A stretch of DNA of 64,000 nt from assembly GCA_019426215.1 (NCBI GenBank), contig CM033395.1, forward strand, positions 14,498,569-14,562,568. The letters run 5' to 3'. Position numbers and translations under genes: made by a program. This document shows positions 1-11,032 of this stretch, piece by piece. The notes beneath the pieces are model-generated. The model had not been told where the DNA came from. It was given only the letters and a program-made list of their open reading frames with translations, and searched no databases. The DNA is from Buddleja alternifolia (lineage: Eukaryota > Streptophyta > Magnoliopsida > Lamiales > Scrophulariaceae). Position 1 is the first letter of the stretch. Each line of letters starts with the position of its first letter.

Positions 1-1
1 G

Positions 2-1390
2 CTATCTTTCAAAGAAACCGCCTCTTCTGTATGTGGCTGCTGCGACGACCGACGCCCTATGCTGCTCAAACTCGCGTCGCAATTCGAATAGTGATTGAGT
101 GAGCATTTGAACCGTGTCTTGCAAGTTATCAATCACCGTATTTTTTGAAGGCTTTGAATCCGAAAAGTAATCTGTTTGGGATACCCCAAAGCCTACACCC
201 CTAACTCGACCCGGATGCTCCTTCTTTTTAAGAGCTAGAGCCAGTATATCATTCCGGGTCTTCTCGGGTCCACTGTGGCTACCCTCCTGTGATAAGCTTT
301 CCTGTAATAATACATTTAAAAAATACAAAAATTTGTTATTTTAAAATTATTTTTAAAAAAGCATACAACACACTATATAACTAAAATTGCAAATAACTCA
401 CCATTGATTCCACTACTCTTTAACATTGACATTATCAATCTTGTTCTGGCTGTCAGAATGTGCAACCCTCCACACTAGTGCTCGTGTCACCTCTGTGACA
501 TCTGACCCAGCATCCTTTCTTTTATGCTTCTATATAAGAAAATTTGTAAGGAAATAAATTTGATTAGAAAATTTGTAATTAAGGAAATTTGATTAGAAAA
601 TTTGTAAGGAAATTTGATTAGAATTACAACTTGCAACGAACTACGTACCTCAATATACTCACTTGAGCATATCCAAGACGTGATGCCCTGTAAGGATTAT
701 CAGGGTCCTTTGCTCTTTCAGAATTGTCCTTACGTAGTTGCTGTTCATTATATAATCAAGGCATTAGTCAATTGTATATAGTTTCAATAAATTAAATGAA
801 ACCTAAAATTAAAATAAATACCTGAAAAGCTTCACTTTGGCGTATTTTCTACAAATTTTGTCCAATCTTCTTGAGATATACGATATTTTTCGGGTGGGCT
901 TGAATTAATGTTCCCATCATCATCCTCTACCCAGATTCTGGTCAAGTAGCTCCTGTAGTTTCGAGCTAGCTTCCCAGCCTCGGCTAAGACGAACTTCTGT
1001 CTACTTTCGTCAATATCAAAGGCCAACTATAAAAACAAAGAACAAAGTATATAAAAAATGTTAATTTAGAGAAAAAAAAAAAATACATTTACCAATTAAA
1101 AACATAATATATAATAACTAACTTACAGCTATTTCATTCCAAATGGCATATTTTATTGCTGCAGGGACGCTGCGCCAATCACTGATAGTAATAGGGACCC
1201 TGTCACAAGCTATCACGCCAATGTAACCAACAAAAGTTGATTTATTTGGGTCCACTGGTTGACCATACTCGTTCCAACCAACTTGTAGCTTTATGCCTTT
1301 ACTTTTGGCCTTTATTACTTTCTTCATTGCTGTAATACCTCTCCGTATCTCACTTTCAACACTTGGGTTTGCAGCACCTCCAGAATCCAT
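2..1390 (-). pseudogene. Transposase_24 / TnpA-like gene of CACTA copy 1 (spliced, partial)
   Basis: Several open blocks on the minus strand look like exons of one plant Transposase_24 (Ptta/En/Spm) gene. These are 1390-1118 (starts MDSGGAANPS, contains GWNEYGQPVDPNKSTFVGYIGV), 1026-832 (FVLAEAGKLARNYRSYL, then ISQEDWTKFV), a short block near 740-640, and 328-2 ([16 protein letters not shown] followed by a heptad-like coiled coil). The same blocks occur in copy 2 at 10304-8888. In the family this protein binds subterminal repeats and helps excision. The block ending at position 2 leaves the copy 2 reading frame near its end, so a frameshift is likely. The gene continues out of the window. Confidence 0.75.
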
Positions 1391-1531
1391 CTACAAGATT
1401 TCATAAGTGAAAATTCAAATATTTCAACAACAACAAACGAAAATAAATATATATGCATTAATCACATCATTAATCAGTTGGATCATATAAATCACATCAA
1501 AAAGTACAAAACCAAATATTGATAAGCTTAC

Positions 1532-1594
1532 ATTGGTAGTGGTCGTCGTGGTAGTGGCGGAGGAGAGGGTGACTGTGGTGGTATACGGTATCGA
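1532..1594 (-). other. Candidate short proline-rich exon between the two CACTA genes (copy 1)
   Basis: On the minus strand this block is flanked by a good acceptor (TTTTGTAG just upstream) and a donor (GTAAGC just downstream). One frame reads a Pro/Ser/Arg-rich peptide starting IPPQSPSPPPLP. Copy 2 has the same arrangement at 10650-10740, also with TTTTGTAG and GTAAGC, and with a proline-rich frame. Conserved splice signals in two diverged copies suggest a real exon, perhaps the first coding or leader exon of the TnpA-like gene. That role is inference. Confidence 0.4.
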
Positions 1595-1747
1595 CCTACA
1601 AAAGCAAAAAAATACAGAAGTTAGTGTAACTCATTCACTAATATAATATTACAAGCTGGTTCAATATAATTTACACTTTAACTGCATACTTAACAAAAGA
1701 GTTCAAATAAGTTACTCATATAATTATCAAATAAGTTCAAATACCTT

Positions 1748-4700
1748 TCATCGTTTTCTTTTTGTCGCTGGTTTACTAATCTTTTGTGATCCCTCAGTAC
1801 GACCATTTTGTTTAGTACGCCGACGAACAGAAGGATTAATCCATATCCCTTCTTGGTGATCTTCTCGCATATACAATTCATCATCACTGATATCCAAGTC
1901 ACCGTCACTATTTGTGGATTGTGAACCACCTAAGATAGGATTTCCTCCATCATCTTCATTATATAGGCCATCATCCTCAATACAAGTATTTTTGTTTGCC
2001 GATAAAACAATGGACCACCTCTTATCGACAGGATCGGTGACAAAAAACACTTGTTTAGCTTGAGATGCCAAAATGAAAGGTTCATCTTTGTATCCCACCT
2101 TTTCAAGGTCTACTCGAGTAAAACCTATTTCACTATCATCGACACCATTTTATGGTCAACCCACCTACACCCAAATACAGGCACCCGAAACCAACTGTAA
2201 TCCAGCTCCCATATACGTTCAATCACCCCATAATATGGTAAAGTGGCATAGATAGGGCTATTATCTTTCGCACTTGAGATATGCATTGCTTCAGCTACAA
2301 GACTCACCCCACTATTCTGCATTGTACTCCGTTCATCTTGGTCTTTTGTATAAAATGTGACACCATTTATACGATAACCCGAATGACAAAATACGAATCT
2401 GCCCGGGCCCACCGACAACCGTGCCAATTTATCTGAAACTGAAAGTGAATTCTCATTTTGTTTCTCTTGAATACACTTTCGGAACCAATCGATAAAACTC
2501 TTGTTATGTTCTCTTGAAATCCAACTTTCATTTTTACTTGAATTTATTCTCCTAAGTTGGTCCTTGTGCTCTTCAACATATGGCTCAACCTCATCGGTGT
2601 TGTGGAGCACATATAGGTGTGCCTGATCCTTTGTGTGCTAGGAACACTCACTAATTGCTTTCCAATTACGCTTTCTCCTTCTGTTCCCCCCCCCCCCCCT
2701 CACAACAGGAGACTTTTGAAGCTCTGCAACGTTAGAATCATTCAGATATTCTGTGCAAAATGTAATAGCTTCATCAACTATGTACTGCTCAACAATGCAA
2801 CCTTCCGGCCGGCTACGATTTTTCACATAGCCTTTCAATACCTTCATATAACGCTCAGCCGGATACATAGATCTCATAAAAGCTGGTCCACAAAGTTGTG
2901 TCTCTCTAACCAAGTGAATAGGTAGGTGAGTCATTATATCAAAAAACGCGGGTGGGAAATACATCTCAAGCTCACACAAAGTGAGGACAAGTTGTTTCTG
3001 AAGTGCAGGCAATTGTTCAGGATCAAACACCTTGCTCCACATTGCTTTGAAGAAGAAACACAATCTAGTTATCATTTCTCTCACCTTTTTTGGCAGAATG
3101 GCCCGTAAAGCAATTGGTAGCAAATGATCCATGATTACATGACAATCATGAGTCTTCATATGCTTTAGCTTCAAGTCCTTCATTGATACAAGACTGCTAA
3201 TGTTCGAAGAATACCCTTCGGGAACTTTCACTCCACAAAGAAACTCACATAATGCAATTTTTTCTTTTCTAGATAGCGTGTGAGCTGCTGGAGGTAAATA
3301 AGTATGTTTTCCCTTCATTGTTGGTGCCAATTTACCTCTTATCTTCATTTCAACTAAGTCCAACCTTGCCTTTACTCCATCTTTTGTCTTGCCGGGCACA
3401 TTTAGAAGAGTACCAATGACACTATCAAATACATTTTTCTCAATATGCATTATATCAAGAAAATGTCTAACATGTAAAGATTTCCAATACAGCAAATCAA
3501 AAAAAATTGACCTTTTTTTCCACCCAGTTTTTGCAAGGCCGCCTGCAAAAGTCTTTCCGAACTTGATATCCAAGTCTTTTACATTCTCAAACACCTCTTC
3601 ACCGGTCAAACACTTAGGAGCTCGACATTCTTCTATGCTCCCATTGAAAGCTTTCTTCCACCGACGATATCGATGTTCTCGATTCAACCATCTTCGATGC
3701 CCTTGGAATGCATATTTCTGAGAGTGTGGGAGTCTATATTGATCTGTACTCTTGACACATATGGGGCATGCACATTGCCCATGTACACCATATCCCTCGA
3801 GATTAGCTCTTGCTGGAAAATCATTGATTGTACCAAACAACATAACTCTGAGATTGAAGCTCTTTTTTCTAAACCCATCATACACTTTAATACCGGTCTC
3901 CCACAACTCTTTCAAATCCTCAATTAAAGGGGCCAAGTAGACATCTATATCATTTCCAGGTTGTTTCGGCCCGGAAATTAGTATAGGCATCATAATATGC
4001 TCTCGCTTCATGCATCGCGAAGGGGGTAGGTTGTAGATCATCAAAATCACCGGCCATGTACTATGTGAGCTACTTTGCAAGCCATGTGGGTTCATTCCAT
4101 CTATAGCCAATACAAGGCGTAAATTTCTTGGTTCTTCCCTAAATTCAGGGAAATCATTATCGATCTTTTTCCATTGAGGAGAATCTGAAGGATGTCTAAT
4201 CTTGTTATCTTCAATCCCTTGTTCAAGCCTTCTATCAGCATACCATGTCAAGTCCTTGGCAAATGCTTCACTACTGTACATGCGTCTAAATCTAGGTATT
4301 ATGGGCAAATACCATGCTGTTTTGACAGGAGCAGATCCATTCTTCTTGTACTGTGAGGTGCCACATTTGGGACACACCGTCAATGATGCATAGTCCTTTC
4401 TAAACAAGATGCAATCATTGAAACAAGCATGTATCCTCTCATATCCCATACCAATTGCAGTTAACATCTTCTTAGCCTCATAAGTACGATTAGGTAACAC
4501 ATTATCATCGGGTAACATACTTTTTAATAAACCAAGTAAGTCTGTGAAACTCTTATCACTCCACCCATTGTTAGCTTTTAACTTGTAGAGGTTTAGGACT
4601 GCTTTCAATCTTGTGAAATTACTACCACTATACAGGGGTGTCTTTGAATCACTTGTCAAATTGTCGAACATCTTGGGACAATTTCGCAAATCCTCCTCGA

Positions 4701-4999
4701 TCACATTGGTCATCTCCTCCAAACGATCAGGCTCATAATCATCCATGTCAAAATCTACTGATCGATATGATGTATCACCCAAATCAGCTGAGGTGGCACT
4801 GCTTTCACCGTGTCTTGTCCATCGTGTGTAGCTTTTATCAATTCCATTACACACCAAATGATCTTCCAAGTCACGTGGACTAATTCTCTTTCCAAAACAA
4901 CAACATAAACATGGACAACTAATCCTAGTCGATGAATTCTTTCACCCCTTTCCCATATTGCTCCGACATACGATCCGCTACAATCCAACTTCGATCCAT
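1748..4999 (-). pseudogene. Tnp2-type CACTA transposase, copy 1 (frameshifted)
   Basis: The start is MDRSWIVADRM at 4999 (Transpos_assoc domain). A 29-bp deletion relative to copy 2, between two GAC triplets near 4910-4925, breaks the frame. A long frame then runs 4869-2638: MEDHLVCNGIDKSY, the Tnp2 core (CFNDCILFRKDY, YLPIIPRFRRMY, LATIDGMNP-like DGMNPHGLQ, CPICV) and the DUF4218 part (MTHLPIHLVRETQLCGP, MYPAERYMKVLKGYVKN). It ends in a frameshift at a run of about 14 C (2686-2699). The DUF4216 part follows at 2610-2125 (YGVIERIWELDYSWFRVPVFGCRWVD) and, after another shift, at 2098-1748 with an acidic tail. The family cuts the ends of CACTA elements. With at least three frame breaks this copy cannot make the protein. 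Confidence 0.93.
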
Positions 5000-5517
5000 C
5001 TAAATTCTCAATTAATTAAATTAAATAATTTTAACATCAATTGATAGTTAAATTAATTAAATAAATTTATTTTTAATTTATTTCGCATTATTCTATAAAA
5101 AATTCGGCAGAGTAACGACGCAAATATTTCTACCAAGTTCTTGACTTAATCTTCTCAGTGGGTTGTAACCAACAGAAGTCGAATCTTACGATCCGCTAAA
5201 ATCTCAACAGGGAAACGACGCAAAAAATACTACCAATTTCAACCACAACAAACCCAACACTCTAATCTTTCACCCACAACGAACACAAAACGATACAAAA
5301 ATATTGATCACCAGTTGGATCACATAAAACATCATATTTCCAGGGGAACAACTACAAATATTGATCACCAGTTGGATCACATAGATCACATAAAAAACTA
5401 CAAATAAAGCATCATATTATAAATATTGATCACCAATTGGATCCAAAAGCACATAAAACTACAAATAAATTAAAGCATCACGATATAAAGTTTTTGGAGC
5501 TTCTCGGTTGTGCAGAA

Positions 5518-6240
5518 AGCTGTGCGCGTCTTCACGAGAAAATTCATAAATAATTGTAGAAAGCTCGGATTCATGAACCGTTTTCTTCCTATGAAACTAG
5601 ACACATAGGGCTATCCACACATATATCTCACATACTCAGTAGATGTCTAGAAAAAAGCAGATTTGTATTCAAAGTTAGAGAAAAATCTGTCAATTTTCAA
5701 AACAGCTGTGCGCGTCTTCACGAGAAAATTCATAACTCATTGTGGAAAGCTCCGATTCATGAACCGTTTTCTTCATATGAAACTAGACACATAGGGCTAT
5801 CCACACATATATCTCACATACTCAGTAGATGTCTAGAAAAAAGCAGATTTGTATTCAAAGTTAGAGAAAATCTGTCAATTGCAGCTGTGCGCGTCTTCAC
5901 GAGAAAATTCATAACTCATTGTGGAAAGCTCCGATTCATGAACCGTTTTATTCATATGAAACTAGACACATAGGGCTATCCACACATATATCTCACATAC
6001 TCAGTAAATGTCTAGAAAAAAGCAGATTTGTATTCAAAGTTAGAGAAAAATCTGTCAATTTTCAAAACAGCTGTGCGCGTCTTCACGAGAAAATTCATAA
6101 CTCATTGTGGAAAGCTCCGATTCATGAACCGTTTTATTCATATGAAACTAGACACATAGGGATATACATACATATATCGAACATACTCATGAGATGCCTA
6201 GAACAAATCAGATTTGCATTCAAAGTTAGTAAAAAATCAA
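5518..6240 (+). repeat. Four tandem copies of a ~185 bp repeat inside CACTA copy 1
   Basis: Units start with AGCTGTGCGCGTCTTCACGA at 5518, 5703, 5883 and 6069, giving periods of 185, 180 and 186 bp. The first three units are nearly identical; the last diverges towards 6240. They lie between the transposase start (4999) and the GA-rich leader. Copy 2 has an unrelated 99 bp repeat in the matching place. Open frames read across this array (5740-6278, + strand) are by-products of the repetition. Confidence 0.95.
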
Positions 6241-6419
6241 CTACAACATATAACAAAAATCCACTATATAATTTATAAAACCCCAATTAACATAACATGA
6301 TATATATAACAATAATTAACAAATTAACATATAACCTACATTATATACATCACAAAATCAGAATTAACATAACATTAATATATAACAAACAAGAAATTAA
6401 CACATAACCTAAATTTAAT

Positions 6420-6850
6420 ATATACATAATATATATATATATAACATAACATATATAAACATATATATATATATACCTATAAAGAGAGAGAGGAGGAGAG
6501 TGGTGGGTCACGGCGGCGGCGGCTGCTCGGGCGGCGGCGGTTTCGGGTGGTGGTGGAGGTGGTGGCGACGGGACGGGGGCGGTTTAGGTAGCTTGAGAGT
6601 GAGAGAGAGAGTATAGAGAGAGAGAGTAGAGTATAGGGAGAGAGATCGAGTAGAGAGATAGAGAAAAATCAAATGGGGCGGCGGCGGCGGCGGCGGTGGA
6701 GACGATGGCGGGGGCGGTGGTGGAGAGTGAGAGAGATAGTAGAGTAGAGAGAGAGAGTAGAGTAGAGAGTGAGAGAGATAGTAGAGTAGAGAGAGAGAGT
6801 AGAGTAGAGAGTGAGAGATAGTAGAGAGAAATGAGGGGGAGAGCTCGGTT
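6420..6850 (+). repeat. TA, GGC and GAGA simple repeats in the CACTA copy 1 leader
   Basis: A (TA)n tract (6425-6475) is followed by GA-rich (GAGAGAGTAGAGTAG) and GGC/GGT-rich tracts up to about 6840. On the minus strand this is a CT-rich leader lying between the element terminus and the transposase gene. Copy 2 has the same composition at 15100-15535. Confidence 0.85.
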
Positions 6851-6895
6851 TTTGGGGGGAAAAAAGGGAGGGAATTTTTTTTTTATTTTTAATTA

Positions 6896-7230
6896 CGTTT
6901 TATAGCGGTTCAGGAACGAACCGCTATAACCGGTTTACCAATTATAGCGGTTCATTCCCGAACCGCTATACCTGGCATAAACCGGTTTACCAGTTATAGC
7001 GGTTCGGGAATGAACCGCTATAAATTTTTTTTTTTTTTTTTCTCTTCGCGCTATAATAGCGGTTTTTTATCGAACCGCTATAATAGGTTCGAACTATTAC
7101 AGCGGTTTTTTATCGAACCGCTGTAATAGGTGCCCGGTTAATATCCATTATAACGGTTCACTTATAAACCGCTGTAATAAGTCTCTCCGTTCAGCGGTTT
7201 TCCAAAAACCGCTGTAAAATGTGCGCTGTA
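6896..7230. repeat. Subterminal hairpin repeats of CACTA copy 1
   Basis: The motif TATAGCGGTTC and its complement GAACCGCTATA alternate at least ten times, often as back-to-back hairpins; towards the terminus they change to TACAGCGGTTT/AAACCGCTGTA. Subterminal repeats of this kind are the expected binding sites for the TnpA-like protein in the En/Spm family. That role here is inferred from position and symmetry. Confidence 0.88.
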
Positions 7231-7252
7231 ACAGGTCTTTTCTGTACTAGTG

Positions 7253-7306
7253 TTTATAAATTTCATAATGAAGAAGCCACAATCTTTGTTGTTTAACTGC
7301 ATGGGG
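7253..7306. other. 54-bp spacer between two CACTA termini
   Basis: The right terminus of copy 1 ends at 7252 (plus strand ..CTAGTG) and a plus-strand CACTACAAAA begins at 7307, which I take as the left terminus of copy 2. No gene or motif is visible in the spacer. I see no convincing 3-bp target duplication for either element, so the 7307 boundary is tentative. Confidence 0.5.
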
Positions 7307-7429
7307 CACTACAAAATTGAAATCAAAATTGTATTAGAACAATAACTTTTATACGAATAATCTCTTGGAAATATAAAATTACACTAACCTTTATACAAGT
7401 CCATTTATAGGCCATGTTTTTAGATTTGA

Positions 7430-8330
7430 TCTTTTGGGTGTTACGATTTGTACGAAACATCAACACAACACTGTTAAATACATCAAAAAACAAGGAAAGA
7501 TGTCAATATCAAGCAAATATATATGTGAAATCTAGGAAGATATATACACTTTAAAATTAATATTAAATATAATGGATACATTGATTGAATGAAAAACTTA
7601 CTGATTGATTGTTTCTTTCATATCAAGTCGGTTATTCGGATCACCGAATTCAGATAATAAATGATCTCTTTAATTGGATCAATCACAAGCAACACTCAAT
7701 GTCCCCTAAAAAGCATTTAAAAGATAAGTTCAAAATTAGTTTTGCGTACGTAACAAATTTTACAAAATAAAGTTGAGTTTTTAGTAGCTCACCCGGTGTT
7801 GTAAGGTGCAATAAATAACTTCCCGTCTGCGCAATCTTTCATGGCATTTGTCATATATTGCGCTTGAAAGATACGCTGAGAGAGATTAATACCTACTCCC
7901 GCAGCTATAGTATGTGGGCTAAGGAACCCGAAATTATTTGCTTTCTCTTCGGGGACCATGTACTTAGCCCACAAACACCTAAATTGAGCATAAAATAAAT
8001 TTGAGCAACGAAAATAAACATAGTTCAAATTAATGCAGTAAAATAATTTAAAAACTAACTTTTTTTTAATTCATATTTAAAAAATTACTTGATGTAAACT
8101 GAAATGATAGAGACTCATATCTTCTTTACGCAAAAAGTGACAGATCTCCCCCCGCCCAAGATACTCTTGATAGGGTTCGTTATTATAGATTGCCTCGGGA
8201 ATGTCTATACTGACCAGTTGCTCAATAGGCATTATCTGCAGGTACCTTTCAAGAGTTACAAGTGGCTAAGGGCATTGATCAGCTGTTACAACGTCTGCTG
8301 CTCTGTCATCTTCACGTGAAGGGTTGGCCA
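7430..8330 (-). pseudogene. Ulp1-like C48 cysteine protease remnant in CACTA copy 2
   Basis: On the minus strand, 8028-7789 reads a frame ending KLFIAPYNTG just before a GT donor. The next block (about 7707-7615) opens with GH followed by a stop where the family has GHW, then VLLVIDP, IIYYL and, one frame over, GDPNNRLDMKE. GHWxLxVxxP..xxVYxLD is the hallmark around the catalytic histidine of Ulp1/SENP-like proteases in plant CACTA elements. Upstream, 8330-8100 shows scattered fragments of the linker. The His is present, but the Trp-to-stop change and frameshifts mean no active protease. Its role in transposition is not established. Confidence 0.7.
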
Positions 8331-8505
8331 CTGGAGGTGTTCATTTGATAGCTGAGTGCTTCGTTATCTCTGATTTATTTTTTCCAACTGATGATTTGGA
8401 TTTTCCAAGAGACTATTTAAGCAAAGAAAACAAAACGTGAATGTTACAAACTAAAGTATATTTAGTATCCTTAAACAATTGTTATAATTTATTAATGGCT
8501 AGTTA

Positions 8506-8781
8506 TTAATAATTACGTACCGATGCATCACTGACAGTGACAAGACTCTTAGGATAAGCAACAATGTGTCTCACAGCCTCAGAAACTGTGAACACTCCTT
8601 CATCAGCGAGAGGGACTGGTAGGGGTGCAATATCTTCAATTGCAATGTCAATCATCACTTTCACAAGGTGGGTGGCTAATGGACGTGTATGCAGTGTTCT
8701 AGCATCTGATCGATTGTACATTTGTCCCTTAGCCACCATACGATAAGACGGTGTTGAAAGTGCTAATTGACATTGCACCAC
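8506..8781 (-). pseudogene. DUF8039-like domain exon of CACTA copy 2
   Basis: An open block on the minus strand reads CQLALSTPSYRMVAKGQMY, then a DVAIEDIAPLPVPL-like strand (DIAIEDIAPLPVPLADEG) and TVSEAVRHIVAYPKSLV. This matches the pattern I know for the DUF8039 domain found downstream of Transposase_24 in plant CACTA elements (C-x-L..TP...VA.G, then PLP.P, then GDAV...W/YP..L). It lies between the TnpA-like exons and the Ulp1-like part, so it was probably an exon of the same long transcript. The name is from memory of the family. Confidence 0.55.
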
Positions 8782-8887
8782 AACCTACATATAATATATA
8801 TATACATATATACCATTATATTAGAAAATTTTGTGTGTTTTAGAGAATTGCAAGTTATATGATCACTAAATAATTTCATATCATTAC

Positions 8888-10304
8888 CTAAGGAAGGTTC
8901 TTAACTGGATCTGGGCAGCTATCTTTCAAAGAAACCGCCTCATCTTCATGTGGCTGCTGTGACCCAGACGCTTTATGCTCGTCAAACTCGTGTCGCAATG
9001 AGGATAGTGATGCAGTGAGCATGTGCACCATGTTTTTCAAGTTATCAATCTCCTCATCTTTAGAAGGCTTTGAATCCGTAAAGTATTTTTTTTGTGATAT
9101 CTCAAAGCCTACACCCCTAACGCGACCCAAATGCTTCTTTTTTTTAAGAGCTTTAGCCAATATATCATCCCGGGTCCTCATGTTTCCACTATGGCTACCC
9201 TCCTGTGATAAGCACTCCTGTAATAATACATTTAAAAAATAAAAAAAATTAGTGAACTTTGCTCTTTTAAAAAATATTTCAAAAAAACATACAACACATG
9301 ATATAGCTAAAATTGCAAATAACTCATAATTTCATCCGCTACTCTTTTAACATTGACATTATCAATGTTATGCTGGCTGTCAGAATGTGCAATTCTCCAC
9401 ACGAGTGCTCTTGTCACGTCTGTGCAATCTGACCCAGCTTCCTTTCTTTTTTCCATCTATATTATGATTAATATATATATATATATATTAACAAGGAATT
9501 TTTATTAGAAAACTTGTAAGGATTCACTGTTAAACGAACTATGTACCTCAATTTGCTCCAGTTGAACATATCCAAGACGTGATTTCCTATAAGGATATTC
9601 AGGATCCTTTGCTCTTTCCAGATTTTCCCTACTTAGTTGCTGTTCATTACATAATTAAAGCATTAGTCAATGTATATGGTTTCATATAAACGCAATATGC
9701 AACAAATGAAACCGTAAATTAAAATAATTACCATCCAATCTTCACTTTGCCGAACATGTAAAAACGCTGTCCAATCTTCTTGAGATATATTATATTTTTG
9801 GGGTGGGCTGAAATTAATATTCCCATTATCATCCTCTACCCACACTCTGCTCAAGTAGCTCCTGAAGTTTCGAGCTAGCTTTCCAGCTTCGGCTAAAACA
9901 AATTTTTGTCCACTTTCTTCAATATCAAAAGCCAACTATAAAAAACAAACAACAAAGTATTTATGAAATTATAATTTAGAGAAAATTGAATAAACAAAAA
10001 ATACATTAACTAATTAGAAACATGATAATAACCAACTTACAGCTATTTCATTCCAAATTGCTGATTTTGTTGCTTCCGAGACGTGTCGCCAATCACTGAT
10101 GGTAATCGGCACCCTCTCACGAGCTATGACTCCAATGTAACCAACAAATGTTGATTTATTTGGGTCAATTGGTTGGCCATTCTTATTCCAGCCGACTGGT
10201 AGCTTTAAGCCTTTACTTCTGAAAGTTATGACTTTTTTTATTGCCGCGATACCTTTACATATCTCATTTTCAATACGTTTGTTTGAAGCACCTCCAGAAT
10301 CCAT
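8888..10304 (-). pseudogene. Transposase_24 / TnpA-like gene of CACTA copy 2
   Basis: Minus-strand exon-like blocks match those of copy 1. They are 10304-10014 (MDSGGASNKRIENEI, GWNKNGQPIDPNKSTFVGYIGV), 9935-9720 (FVLAEAGKLARNFRSYL, ISQEDWTAFL), blocks near 9640-9560 and 9460-9350, and 9181-8888 ([13 protein letters not shown] plus a coiled-coil segment). Intron-like AT-rich gaps separate them. In the family this gene supplies the DNA-binding partner of the Tnp2 transposase. I cannot prove every splice junction by eye. The last block keeps its frame to KDSCPDPVKNLP, unlike copy 1. Confidence 0.72.
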
Positions 10305-10649
10305 CGACCTACAGAAGTAAAAAAAATACAGAATTTAGATTCATATACCAAATATATAGTACCAAATAACGCCACCATTATTTTAGAAAAAATTCAGTAG
10401 AGTAACGACGCAAAAATTTCTACCAAGTTCTCGACTTAATCTTCCCCCAAAAATGCAAACAACAAAACCAATCCATCAATTCTTTCACAAAACCATGAAT
10501 GCATTAAACGATGTCAACAAAACAACACATATTGATCCAATCACAATACATAATCAAAATACATATCAACAAACAGGCTATACTCATGATATGTATTCAA
10601 ATAATAATACTCGTTATCATATAGAGAGAGCGAGAGAGAAGAAGCTTAC

Positions 10650-10740
10650 GGTGGTAGTGGTGGAGGCGGCGATGGTGGTCGTAGAGGCGAAGGAGAGAGC
10701 GGCTGTGGCTGTGGCGGCGGCGGCGGTATACAATATCGAC
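10650..10740 (-). other. Candidate proline-rich exon in CACTA copy 2
   Basis: This is the counterpart of 1532-1594. On the minus strand it has an acceptor TTTTGTAG, a frame reading IPPPPPQPQP and a GTAAGC donor. The GCC/GTG expansion makes it longer than in copy 1. Confidence 0.4.
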
Positions 10741-11032
10741 CTACAAAAGCCAAAAATACAGAACTTAGTTTCATATAGCAACAACATAATTTTTCAATTC
10801 ATACACTAACAAGAGACGCCGTGACTCATACACTAACAAAAAACGATATATGAAGCAGCAAAAAAGTTTAGGAAATAAGTCTATCATATAATTATCACAT
10901 AAGTTCAAATACCTTTCATCGTTTTCTTTTTGTCGTTGGCTTAGTAGTCTTTTGCTTCTCCTCAGTACGACCTTTTTGTTTAGTACATCGACGAACAGAT
11001 GGATTAATCCATATCCCCTCTTAGTGATCTTG

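Larger units (their letters stand above)
1..7252 (-). mobile_element. CACTA (En/Spm) DNA transposon, copy 1, cut by left window edge
   Basis: Seen: on the minus strand the order is a Tnp2-type transposase (4999 to 1748) and then a Transposase_24/TnpA-like gene (1390 to the window edge). The upstream end carries repeated hairpin-forming motifs and stops at 7252, where the minus strand reads CACTAGTACAGAAAAG. A CACTA terminus followed by subterminal repeats is the signature of this superfamily. The other terminus lies left of the window. Every gene has frameshifts, so this copy is probably immobile. It is closely similar to copy 2 at 7307-15837. Confidence 0.9.

Noticed and set aside
2617..3108. 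Plus-strand frames opposite the CACTA transposase
   Set aside because: Antisense shadows of the conserved Tnp2 coding sequence.
5740..6278. Open frames of 77 and 119 residues with repeated HEPFYSYETRHIG-like peptide
   Set aside because: They only read the 185 bp tandem repeat inside the CACTA element; no independent coding signal.
10453..10809. 118-residue plus-strand frame
   Set aside because: It runs antisense through the CACTA inter-gene region and the proline-rich exon; no motif.
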